A DNA stretch of 37,043 nucleotides from Peptococcaceae bacterium (lineage in GTDB: Bacteria; Bacillota; Peptococcia; Peptococcales; Peptococcaceae): NCBI GenBank assembly GCA_017547685.1, contig JAFYPD010000070.1, positions 1 through 37,043 of the forward strand. The letters are read 5' to 3'. Both the position numbers and the translations under genes were made by a program. The notes under the pieces are model-generated. The model was not told where the DNA came from, searched no databases, and saw only the letters and a list, made by a program, of their open reading frames with translations. The first letter of the stretch is position 1; every line of letters begins with the position of its first letter. Positions 1 through 7,698 of the stretch are shown here, piece by piece.

Positions 1-49
1 CTTTGTGGTATGTTTTGTATTTGTTCATACTTAATAATACCACAGATTG

Positions 50-72
50 CGGACTCTTCGGAGTCCGTTTTC
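50..72 (+). terminator. Intrinsic terminator of an upstream gene
   Basis: A 7-bp stem (CGGACTC / GAGTCCG) closes a UUCG tetraloop and is followed by TTTTCTGTTTT. This is a classic Rho-independent terminator for a gene that ends before the window. The 72-225 stretch after it holds a 7-bp hairpin and probable promoter sequence, but no gene. Confidence 0.8.
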
Positions 73-89
73 TGTTTTCCGGCATAAAA

Positions 90-107
90 ATGGAGCCGCT
101 GCTCCAT
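90..107. repeat. Short perfect palindrome with 4-nt loop
   Basis: ATGGAGC and GCTCCAT pair perfectly around CGCT. No T-run follows, so it is not a convincing terminator. It sits upstream of the small membrane-anchored protein gene and may be an operator or a chance hairpin. A -10-like TACAAT lies further on at 184-189, without a clear -35 partner. Confidence 0.35.
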
Positions 108-225
108 AGATGATTTCTCAATCTATTTTGCAACAGCCCCTGTTTTTTTACATAACGCAACAGACTGTAATCCGTTTTTTCGATACAATAATCAAAATGA
201 AAGCAAGTGAAAGAGAGGGTGCCGG

Positions 226-708
226 ATGAAACTGTGGATAGCCGAACATGAACGGCTGCTTTGTCTGCTTGGCCTGCTGGCGCTGTTACTAATTGCGGTA
301 ATTGGTCTGGGGAGAATAGAATTTCATAATGAATTAGAGCGGGACGTGTATCCTGATGCCTTCCTGGGCTGTGTGGACGATGCGGTTTATAGCGGTACTG
401 TTATCATCCAGGCGGAGCAGATGCCGGAATGGTGTCAGAATCTGGGCATCAGCGGAGAAGAAACGGTGGTATTTGCTGACGGCAGGAGCGGACAGATTGG
501 CCTATTTGCCGATGTTGTATATTTTGAGAACCGGTATGAGCGGCGCACCTGGTTCAGCGGAAAACTGCTGGAACAGGCCTCCGAATATTACTGCCGGCTG
601 GATGGTCCAATCCGGCTGGAGCCTGTATATACCCCTCTGGAGTGCGAGATTAACGTGGATACAATCAAAGGGGCAGACTATGATTATATGAGCTTTAAGG
701 GCAAATAA
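226..708 (+). CDS. Small membrane-anchored protein of unknown function
   Basis: The 160-residue product is not a family I recognise. Residues about 10-29 form one strongly hydrophobic segment rich in Leu, Ala and Ile. Three charged residues precede it (Lys2, Glu7, Arg10), so it looks like a single-pass anchor or uncleaved signal rather than a lipoprotein. The remaining 130 residues are acidic, with scattered Tyr and four Cys, and should lie outside the membrane. The ATG is preceded by GAGAGGGTG at good spacing. A TACAAT at 184-189 may be the -10 box. The gene stands alone, with a terminator before it and the low-G+C region after it, so context gives no clue to function. The codon pattern resembles the rest of the chromosome, so I consider it a real gene. 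Confidence 0.7.
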   Translation: MKLWIAEHERLLCLLGLLALLLIAVIGLGRIEFHNELERDVYPDAFLGCVDDAVYSGTVIIQAEQMPEWCQNLGISGEETVVFADGRSGQIGLFADVVYFENRYERRTWFSGKLLEQASEYYCRLDGPIRLEPVYTPLECEINVDTIKGADYDYMSFKGK

Positions 709-796
709 AGTGAGTCTGGTATAAGAATATAAAAGCGGTAAGAGTTTCAAATAGTATCTATCCAAAGTGCTTCGATTTGACTAAAAACCCCAAAAA

Positions 797-1117
797 TTGA
801 TGGAAAAGAGGTCTACTAGCAGGCTAGAGGATAAGCAAGCAAATCCTATATACGTTAACGATATTAGTGCTAAACTGCCAAAGTTAGGCGGTGGCATGGA
901 AGTAGATAACCCATCAGAGATAGAAAAGTTTATGCCAGAAACAGCGGAGCAACTTCCATCAACGAAATACACACCTCAGTACATGGCATTTTTCGGATGG
1001 CTCTGGGACATAAAAAACTATCGTTGGATGAAAAAGTATTCCTGCTTCGCAGGTCATATCAAAACGGTACGAAAACCTACAGCGAAACATACGACAGTCT
1101 GCGAACAGGTTGTTTAA
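797..1117 (+). pseudogene. Possible decayed coding fragment, family unknown
   Basis: An open frame of 106 codons starts without a recognisable ribosome binding site. Near 1000-1040 the protein-like character seems to move to another frame, where a segment beginning KLSLDEKVFLLRRS continues to about 1117. That pattern suggests a remnant carrying a frameshift. The sequence is A+T-richer than its neighbours and adjoins the chromate cassette, consistent with debris of a mobile or acquired segment. I recognise no domain. The 709-796 stretch holds nothing identifiable. A non-coding interpretation is also possible. Confidence 0.25.
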
Positions 1118-1120
1118 CGG

Positions 1121-1161
1121 ACAAAGCACTTGTAAAAGGAATCCTGCAAGTGCTTTGTTTT
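1121..1161 (+). terminator. Terminator upstream of the chromate cassette
   Basis: A perfect 12-bp inverted repeat (ACAAAGCACTTG / CAAGTGCTTTGT) with a 14-nt loop is followed by TTTA. It insulates the cassette promoter at 1166-1195 from upstream transcription. As the two arms are perfect, it could also mark the edge of an acquired segment. Confidence 0.75.
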
Positions 1162-1165
1162 AGTG

Positions 1166-1195
1166 TTGACTTAAATAAAGCGACTGTGCTATAAT
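1166..1195 (+). promoter_or_regulatory. Promoter of the arsR-type/chrA cassette
   Basis: TTGACT (1166-1171) and a perfect TATAAT (1190-1195) are separated by 18 bp. AAGCGA occurs as a direct repeat at 1178-1183 and 1197-1202, on both sides of the -10 box, and is a candidate binding site for the regulator encoded just downstream. The promoter assignment is strong; the operator is inferred. Confidence 0.85.
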
Positions 1196-1226
1196 TAAGC
1201 GAATACTAAAACAAAGGAGCAACAAT

Positions 1227-1556
1227 ATGGAACTTGATCGTATGTTGAAAGCGTTGGGAGAACCGATGCGCTTGAAAATATTCCAAGCTCTTTTAGAAAG
1301 AAAACACTGTGTGCGTTCTCTATCTAAGAAGTTTGGTATCTCTGAATCTGCAATTTCTCAGCACATGAAAGTAATGAAAGATGCAGGTTTGGTTTATGGT
1401 GAGAAATACGGTTATCACACCCATTATCTGCCTTTGCAAGGTGCTGTGGATTTTCTCGCGGAAGAGTTCGAGCAGATGCGAACTGCATCATTGGCCGTTG
1501 ATCGTGATATGACGGTCTGTCAATGTGAGTACCGGAAGGAGAGCAAACAGGAATGA
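1227..1556 (+). CDS. ArsR/SmtB-family winged-helix repressor
   Basis: The 109-residue protein has the ArsR-type winged helix-turn-helix. It opens with LKALGEPMRLKIFQALL, continues through a recognition region with SESAISQHMKVMKDAGLV, and then has a wing with GEKYGYHTHY. A cysteine in KHCVRS lies where many ArsR-type metal sensors carry ligands, but the full CVC motif of arsenic sensors is absent. A C-terminal CQC at about residues 98-100 could add thiol ligands. The start has AAAGGAG seven bases upstream. Its stop codon overlaps the ATG of the next gene, indicating translational coupling. It probably represses its own operon and is relieved by a metal or oxyanion signal. Chromate is inferred from the transporter, not shown. 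Confidence 0.85.
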   Translation: MELDRMLKALGEPMRLKIFQALLERKHCVRSLSKKFGISESAISQHMKVMKDAGLVYGEKYGYHTHYLPLQGAVDFLAEEFEQMRTASLAVDRDMTVCQCEYRKESKQE

Positions 1557-2131
1557 ACCTATTACTTGATCTTTTTCTGACTTTTGCAAAAATAGGTTTG
1601 TTCACCTTTGGTGGTGGTTATGCCATGATTTCCATGATTGAGAATAACTGCGTTGAGCGTAAGCAGTGGATTACCCACGACGAAATGATGAATGTGACCG
1701 TTATTGCAGAATCAACGCCTGGTCCGATTGCTATTAACTGTGCAACTTTTACTGGGTACAAGAAAGCGGGATTCGTTGGCGCACTTGTGGCTACCCTTGG
1801 TATTGTCGTGCCGTCCTTCGTTGTTATCTATCTGATTTCTATGTTTTTAGATAATTTCCTTGAACTGACAATCATTGCAAATGCGTTCAAGGGGATCAAA
1901 ATAGCAGTGGGTATTCTGATTTTGGATGCGGCTGTTACCATGATTAAAAAGATGCACAAAAAGAGACTACCAAGAGCGATTATGGTCTGCTCTTGTGCGG
2001 TGATGCTGTGTATCAATATTTTCTCATGGAATTTTTCTTCCATCAGCCTAATGCTGATTGCGGCTGCTGTCAGTCTGACTATTTTTATTTTGAATGGCGC
2101 ACCTGAACAGAAAGGTGGTGCGAGTAAATGA
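1553..2131 (+). CDS. chrA: Chromate transporter (CHR family), short-chain subunit 1
   Basis: This 192-residue polytopic protein is one half of a two-gene CHR transporter. CHR proteins move chromate and possibly other anions across the inner membrane. The family signatures are present: FTFGGGYAMISMIE near the N terminus and ESTPGPIAINCATF, followed by AGFVGALVATLGIVVPSF. Long CHR proteins fuse two such halves of about 190-200 residues; here the halves are separate genes, the short-chain arrangement. The ATG overlaps the regulator stop as ATGA, and the next gene overlaps this one in the same way, so the three form a tightly coupled operon. The actual substrate could be another oxyanion. Confidence 0.88.
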   Translation: MNLLLDLFLTFAKIGLFTFGGGYAMISMIENNCVERKQWITHDEMMNVTVIAESTPGPIAINCATFTGYKKAGFVGALVATLGIVVPSFVVIYLISMFLDNFLELTIIANAFKGIKIAVGILILDAAVTMIKKMHKKRLPRAIMVCSCAVMLCINIFSWNFSSISLMLIAAAVSLTIFILNGAPEQKGGASK

Positions 2132-2691
2132 TTTATATTGAGTTGTTTCTTGGGTTTTTGAAGGTCGGATGCTTTGCCTTTGGTGGAGCTTATGGTGCAA
2201 TTCCCCTGATTCGTGATGTTGTCATGTCCTATGGATGGTTGAGCGATGAGATGCTGACCTACATGATCGCAGTTAGTGAAAGCACTCCCGGTCCGATCAT
2301 GGTAAATCTGGCAACCTATATCGGTAGTAGTCAAGCTGGCTTCTTAGGCGCAGTCATTGCAACGCTGGCGGTCATTCTCCCCTCGTTCATCATTATCCTG
2401 TTAGTAACAGCCTTACTGAAAACGGTTCTGAAGAATAAGTATATACAAGCCATTCTGAGAGGATTAAAGCCTTGTGTAATCGGCATCGTGTTTGCGACGG
2501 GTATTTACATGGTTGTAAGCAACTGTTTCGGAAGTATATCTGCTGTAAGCGTTAACTTTCAGGCGATTATCATTACAGCCATATTGGTAGGTTCAATGTT
2601 CGGTTATAAGCAGTTCAAGAAAAAGAAACTGTCACCAATATTGTTGATTGTCATTTCGGCAATAGCCGGTATAGTCGTATACAGAATGTAA
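2128..2691 (+). CDS. chrA: Chromate transporter (CHR family), short-chain subunit 2
   Basis: The 187-residue second half of the transporter has the same signatures: FAFGGAYGAIPLI, ESTPGPIMVNLATY, and AGFLGAVIATLAVILPSF. It is homologous to the preceding subunit but clearly diverged, as expected of an antiparallel heterodimer. Five or six hydrophobic segments are visible, ending in a run of Ile and Val close to the C terminus. Its start overlaps the previous stop by four bases. A terminator follows 40 bp after the stop, closing the cassette. Confidence 0.88.
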   Translation: MIYIELFLGFLKVGCFAFGGAYGAIPLIRDVVMSYGWLSDEMLTYMIAVSESTPGPIMVNLATYIGSSQAGFLGAVIATLAVILPSFIIILLVTALLKTVLKNKYIQAILRGLKPCVIGIVFATGIYMVVSNCFGSISAVSVNFQAIIITAILVGSMFGYKQFKKKKLSPILLIVISAIAGIVVYRM

Positions 2692-2730
2692 ATAGTTAGA
2701 AGCCAATAAATCTGAATCAAAGGATCTTAA

Positions 2731-2766
2731 TGGGACTCACCAGATTAACGGTGGGTTCCATTTTTA
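2731..2766 (+). terminator. Terminator of the chromate cassette
   Basis: An 11-bp stem (TGGGACTCACC / GGTGGGTTCCA, with two G-U pairs) has an 8-nt loop and is followed directly by TTTTTATT. It closes the regulator-transporter operon. Confidence 0.85.
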
Positions 2767-2807
2767 TTCGACTAAGTGTTGCTGGTAGTTGTACACCACA
2801 CAAGGAC

Positions 2808-2847
2808 AAATCCAAATCTACCTAAAAACTGGATTTTGGATTTTTAT
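2808..2847 (+). terminator. Possible second hairpin terminator
   Basis: AAATCCAAATC can pair imperfectly with the later GGATTTTGGATTT, and the 3' arm runs into TTTTTAT. It is A+T-rich and weaker than the hairpin at 2731. No gene lies between them, so it may be a relic of a deleted neighbour. Confidence 0.35.
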
Positions 2848-2915
2848 ACATGGATTTTCGGTGGAAAAGCAGTAGAAACACAAAAAGAAATTAGAAGTTT
2901 TTATTTATAGCAACG

Positions 2916-3035
2916 CTATATATTGATCCGGTATAATTGTTGCTCTGTCAGAATATAATCCATTGGCAGGTCATAGGCAATGTCTGGAATGAGGCATCAA
3001 TCAATCTGTTCCGGTGCGATAATCTGCTGCAGACC
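2916..3035 (-). pseudogene. Relic of the 5-formyltetrahydrofolate cyclo-ligase 3' end
   Basis: Read on the minus strand, this stretch encodes LQQIIAPEQID, then a TGA stop, then CLIPDIA joined to YDLPMDYILTEQQLYR and a TAG stop. The intact cyclo-ligase at 4686-5282 has LQQLIAPEQIDVCLIPGIA and, about 45 residues later, YDLPMQYILTERKLYQ. The relic is thus a diverged copy of the C-terminal third with an internal in-frame deletion and a nonsense codon. The deletion joins sequences matching about 4754 and 4882, where AGGCA occurs on both sides. It cannot make an active enzyme. Both copies have the same orientation and flank the vWA gene. Confidence 0.85.
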
Positions 3036-3061
3036 TCCCGTTCTGCGGCAGGAGGTTTTTT
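3033..3061 (+). terminator. Terminator-like hairpin between the relic and the vWA gene
   Basis: ACCTCC (3033-3038) pairs with GGAGGT (3051-3056), and six T follow. It lies exactly where similarity to the cyclo-ligase stops. The frame of the vWA gene is open through this hairpin, but a terminator there argues that translation starts downstream, at 3171. Confidence 0.6.
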
Positions 3062-3170
3062 GCTGTCTGCGGACAGAATCGGTGCAATTTTCAGAAACCG
3101 GACAATCTGCCTGGCGCATATCCTGTATGGAGCCTCGCAACAAGACAGGGGCTCAGAAAGGGAGATTCCA

Positions 3171-4547
3171 ATGGGAATTACAGAAGCAAATAAAGAAGTA
3201 TCGGTTTCCCAAATCGGCTGTGGAGAGGAATTTCAAATCCGGCTGTCGCTGACTGCCGAGCCGGATATTGTGGCCAATCCGGTGGATATTGTGCTGATTC
3301 TGGACCGATCCGGCAGTATGACCGGCGATGCGCTGGAAAGTCTGAAAGAAGGGGCGAAAACCTTTATTCAGATTATCGACCAGTCTACCGACGGGAGCCA
3401 GGACGGACAGATTGGCAATGGCAGCCGCATTGGCATTGTGAGTTTTTCCGATGTGGCGACGCAGGACACCCAGCTGATTACTTCGGTGGCGGTGCTGAAC
3501 GGTGCGGTGGACGCCCTGACTGCCGGGGGCAATACCAATCATGCCGACGCCTTTTCCAAAGCAGTGCAGCTGTTTGATGCGGCCTCGACCAATGAAAAGG
3601 TAATGGTAATGTTTACCGACGGTGTTACTACCACCGGCGGCAATGCGGGGCCGATTGCCGCGGCGGCACGGGCGCAGGGGATTATTATTTATGCCATCGG
3701 GCTGGATGGCAGCGGCGGAGTGGATATCAATGCGCTGAACGACTGGGCCACGGACCCCGATGTCGACCATGTAGCAGTGACACCGGACGATGCTGAGCTG
3801 GAGGAACTGTTTGGCGATTTGGCGCAAACGATTTCCAGTCCGGGCGCCACAAATATTGTTATCACCGACACTGTATCGCCGTGTTTCCGGATTGTGGGGG
3901 TAGCGGCACCGGATCGGGGCACGGCAATGCTTGTGGACCCGATTACCGTACAGTGGCAGATTGCTGTGCTCGGTGCCAGCCAGACAGAAACAGCCGTGCT
4001 GGAATTTACGCTGCAGAATCTGGGCAGCTGTTCCGGCACAGTGGAAGTGAACGAGGCTATTTCCTACGATGATGCCGATGGCAATACGGTTCTATTTCCA
4101 TCGCCGGAAATCACGATTGACTGTGAACCGGTAGTTGTGGAGGAAGAGTGCCCGGAACCAGTCGATGTGGAACTCACAGGATGCAGTGATGCCGTTGAGG
4201 TGGATGCCGGAGAACTGGAACTGAGCGGCACAGGCAGTATTCTGGAACTAGATGTGACCTTGCGGCATGTTTGTCCAAATCGGCGGGTAGCGCTGGCGGT
4301 ACTGCTCACGGAAATGGACGAAGTAGGCGAGGAACATCGCCGCGGGCTGAAAACCATGGTGATTCCAGCGCACGATGAAGAGGGCTGCCGGGATGTCGTG
4401 GTTCGCTGTATCAAATTTATTCTGCCGGAGGCGCTGGACGTATCCGGCGAAAATGACGGCGGCTGTAATCTGCGGAACTGTCGGGCCCGTCTGTTTGCCC
4501 ATTATATTGATACCGACTTTGCCTGCTGCGGAAATCTGCAGGTGTAA
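3171..4547 (+). CDS. von Willebrand factor A domain protein with Cys-rich C-terminal domain
   Basis: From the ATG at 3171 the product has 458 residues. An A domain spans about residues 35-235 with a complete metal-ion-dependent adhesion site: DRSGS at 45-49, the Thr of GGNTNHADAF, and the Asp of MFTDG. A beta-rich middle segment of the kind found in surface-protein repeats follows. The C-terminal ~120 residues are acidic and rich in Cys, ending in a CNLRNCRARLF segment and DFACC. There is no signal peptide, anchor or sorting motif, so its location is unclear. The open frame extends upstream to 2937, but that part covers the cyclo-ligase relic and a terminator hairpin. ATG 3171 has AAAGGGAG at good spacing and begins a protein-like sequence. 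It probably binds proteins through a divalent cation; partner unknown. Confidence 0.85.
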   Translation: MGITEANKEVSVSQIGCGEEFQIRLSLTAEPDIVANPVDIVLILDRSGSMTGDALESLKEGAKTFIQIIDQSTDGSQDGQIGNGSRIGIVSFSDVATQDTQLITSVAVLNGAVDALTAGGNTNHADAFSKAVQLFDAASTNEKVMVMFTDGVTTTGGNAGPIAAAARAQGIIIYAIGLDGSGGVDINALNDWATDPDVDHVAVTPDDAELEELFGDLAQTISSPGATNIVITDTVSPCFRIVGVAAPDRGTAMLVDPITVQWQIAVLGASQTETAVLEFTLQNLGSCSGTVEVNEAISYDDADGNTVLFPSPEITIDCEPVVVEEECPEPVDVELTGCSDAVEVDAGELELSGTGSILELDVTLRHVCPNRRVALAVLLTEMDEVGEEHRRGLKTMVIPAHDEEGCRDVVVRCIKFILPEALDVSGENDGGCNLRNCRARLFAHYIDTDFACCGNLQV

Positions 4548-4620
4548 GCGGCACACGGCCTGCCGGTGAAAGCTGCATAAGAGAACAACAGAGGAAACAA
4601 AAAGAAAAGAGAAAGAAAAC

Positions 4621-4664
4621 AGCCCCGGCTGCTGAACGGATGTTCCGTATGCCGGGGCTTTGCT
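4621..4664. terminator. Bidirectional terminator between the vWA gene and cyclo-ligase
   Basis: AGCCCCGGC (4621-4629) pairs perfectly with GCCGGGGCT (4651-4659). An inner CGGA/TCCG pairing extends the structure. On the minus strand the 3' arm is followed by GTTTTCTTTCTC, and on the plus strand by a short TTGCTG. It sits between convergent genes and serves the minus-strand gene best. Confidence 0.75.
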
Positions 4665-4685
4665 GCGTGTATATATCGTTTCATT

Positions 4686-5282
4686 TTAGTGTGCGTCTAT
4701 CTGGTATAATTTTCTCTCCGTCAGAATATACTGCATAGGCAAATCGTAGGCATCACGGGGGAGTGTTTCGCTGTGCATCTGACATTCGTAAGCCAGTGCA
4801 ATGCGCTTTGCCGATGGATTCACGCGGGGCAGGTAGCGGTCGTAATATCCGGCGCCGAATCCCAGCCGGGTTCCGGCATGGTCAAAGGCAATGCCTGGAA
4901 TCAGGCATACATCAATCTGTTCCGGTGCGATAAGCTGCTGCAAATGTTCCGGAAGCTCTCCGATACCGTAGCGGTTCGGCTCCAGCTGGTCAAAGGATGT
5001 GATAACGCTCATCTCCATCAGGCCGCCTTCTGGCGCGCAGATAGGCAGCAGCATGGTTTTGCCCTCCTGCCAGCCCCTCTGATAAATAGCCTCGGTGATC
5101 ACCTCATTCTGAAACGAGAGATACAGCATCACCGTGCTGCTCTGCTGCCAAAAATCGGTGGCAAACAGCTGACGGGCAATGCTGTCACTGTATGATATAA
5201 CCTGATCGGCGGTTAAACGGTTCCGAATCTGTTTATACTGTTGGCGTAACTGATTTTTGACAAGTCTGATATCCTGATGCAT
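4686..5282 (-). CDS. 5-formyltetrahydrofolate cyclo-ligase
   Basis: This enzyme (EC 6.3.3.2, MTHFS family) converts 5-formyl-THF to 5,10-methenyl-THF using ATP, returning stored folate to one-carbon metabolism. The 198-residue length is typical. The signature is intact: PGIAFDHAGTRLGFGAGYYDRYL near residues 127-149, with the Gly-rich turn and YYDRY that bind nucleotide and substrate, plus an N-terminal K-x-x-L-R-x-x-Y segment. The start at 5282 has AGGAGGT eight bases upstream. An open extension of 58 codons further upstream lacks a binding site and reads like promoter sequence. It is convergent with the vWA gene and transcribed away from groESL. A degraded partial copy lies at 2916-3035. Confidence 0.95.
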   Translation of the reverse strand: MHQDIRLVKNQLRQQYKQIRNRLTADQVISYSDSIARQLFATDFWQQSSTVMLYLSFQNEVITEAIYQRGWQEGKTMLLPICAPEGGLMEMSVITSFDQLEPNRYGIGELPEHLQQLIAPEQIDVCLIPGIAFDHAGTRLGFGAGYYDRYLPRVNPSAKRIALAYECQMHSETLPRDAYDLPMQYILTERKLYQIDAH

Positions 5283-5439
5283 CGCAAGGTTACCTCCTCT
5301 TTCACAGAAAAATCCATCCATGCAGCAGGATTTTTTACCAGCTGTCACGAACAAAATATATGGCTCCACGCGGGGAAATATGGTGTTTCTTCCATTATAA
5401 AATATTTTTCCGTTTTGGCAATTTTTTTTGGAAAATCTC

Positions 5440-5467
5440 TTGCATTTTTTTAGCAAGGTGGTATTAT
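5440..5467 (+). promoter_or_regulatory. groESL promoter
   Basis: TTGCAT (5440-5445) and TATTAT (5462-5467) are spaced by 16 bp. ATTATA one base later gives a 17-bp spacing. The CIRCE operator begins eight bases downstream, so a bound repressor would cover the transcription start. Confidence 0.75.
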
Positions 5468-5474
5468 ATACATG

Positions 5475-5501
5475 TTAGCACTCAATCGTGATGAGTGCTA
5501 A
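5475..5501 (+). promoter_or_regulatory. CIRCE operator (HrcA binding site)
   Basis: TTAGCACTC, nine bases, GAGTGCTAA: this is an exact match to the CIRCE inverted repeat. HrcA binds it and represses chaperone genes until GroEL is titrated by unfolded protein. No hrcA gene is in the window. Confidence 0.97.
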
Positions 5502-5568
5502 CAGACTGTAAATACGTTTAAATTCATATGATTTTCATATTTCTACATTTTAAGGAGGCTTTTTTATT

Positions 5569-5859
5569 ATGAGTATCAGACCAATTGGTGACAGAATTGC
5601 AGTAAAACCTGTAGCAGTGGAAGAAAAAACAAAGAGCGGCATTGTACTGCCTGGCTCTGCGCAGGAAAAACCACATCAGGGTGAAGTTGTTGCAGTTGGC
5701 AGCGGTTATGTTTCCCAGGCTACCGGCCAGAGAATTCCGCTGGAAATCAAAGTTGGCGATAAAGTGGTATACGGCAAACATGCTGGTATCGATGTAAAAT
5801 TTGACGGCGAAGAACTGATTCTGTTAACTGAAAACGATATCCTGGTTGTAATCGAATAG
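5569..5859 (+). CDS. groES: Co-chaperonin GroES
   Basis: The 96-residue co-chaperonin caps GroEL and closes its folding chamber in the cytosol. The N-terminal RPIGDRIAVKPV, the mobile loop around KTKSGIVLPGSAQEKP (about residues 19-34) with its hydrophobic GIVL contact, and the C-terminal YGKHAGIDVKFDGEELILL are all typical. The ATG has TAAGGAGG upstream. It is first in a two-gene operon under promoter 5440 and CIRCE. The leader of about 95 nt contains the operator near its 5' end, as is usual for CIRCE operons. Confidence 0.98.
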   Translation: MSIRPIGDRIAVKPVAVEEKTKSGIVLPGSAQEKPHQGEVVAVGSGYVSQATGQRIPLEIKVGDKVVYGKHAGIDVKFDGEELILLTENDILVVIE

Positions 5860-5918
5860 GAATCAGCCTGTTTTACGAAAAGAGAAGTTTGCAACATAAA
5901 TTGACAGAACTATTTTAG

Positions 5919-7544
<1,626 letters not shown>

Positions 7545-7579
7545 TCGAAGGATTACACCGCAGCATAATGCATAAGAAT

Positions 7580-7620
7580 AGGGCTGTTTCTCTGTGATGG
7601 AGGAACAGCCCTTGTTATTT
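7580..7620 (+). terminator. groESL terminator
   Basis: AGGGCTGTT (7580-7588) pairs with AACAGCCCT (7604-7612), extended by CTC/GAGG pairing, and TTGTTATTTT follows. It closes the groESL operon before the independent promoter at 7634. Confidence 0.85.
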
Positions 7621-7633
7621 TATGTGCCGGACA

Positions 7634-7663
7634 ATGACATGCGGATGCGTGATATGGTATAAT
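7634..7663 (+). promoter_or_regulatory. Promoter of the transglutaminase-like gene
   Basis: ATGACA (7634-7639) and a perfect TATAAT (7658-7663) are separated by 18 bp. Transcription would start near 7670, which makes the ATGs at 7675 and 7678 unlikely start codons and favours 7699. Confidence 0.7.
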
Positions 7664-7698
7664 CGAATATCAGTATGATGCCGAAAGGAACGAGACCG

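Noticed and set aside
1121..2766. Insertion sequence or composite transposon around the chromate cassette
   Set aside because: No transposase, terminal inverted repeats or target-site duplication was seen. The inverted repeats at both ends are terminators and differ from each other.
2937..3170. N-terminal extension of the vWA protein by 78 codons
   Set aside because: The stretch covers the cyclo-ligase relic, which is coding in the opposite direction, and a terminator hairpin. The ATG at 3171 has its own ribosome binding site.
5283..5456. 58-codon N-terminal extension of the cyclo-ligase
   Set aside because: No binding site at the far start, whereas AGGAGGT precedes 5282. The extension overlaps A+T-rich promoter sequence next to the groESL promoter.
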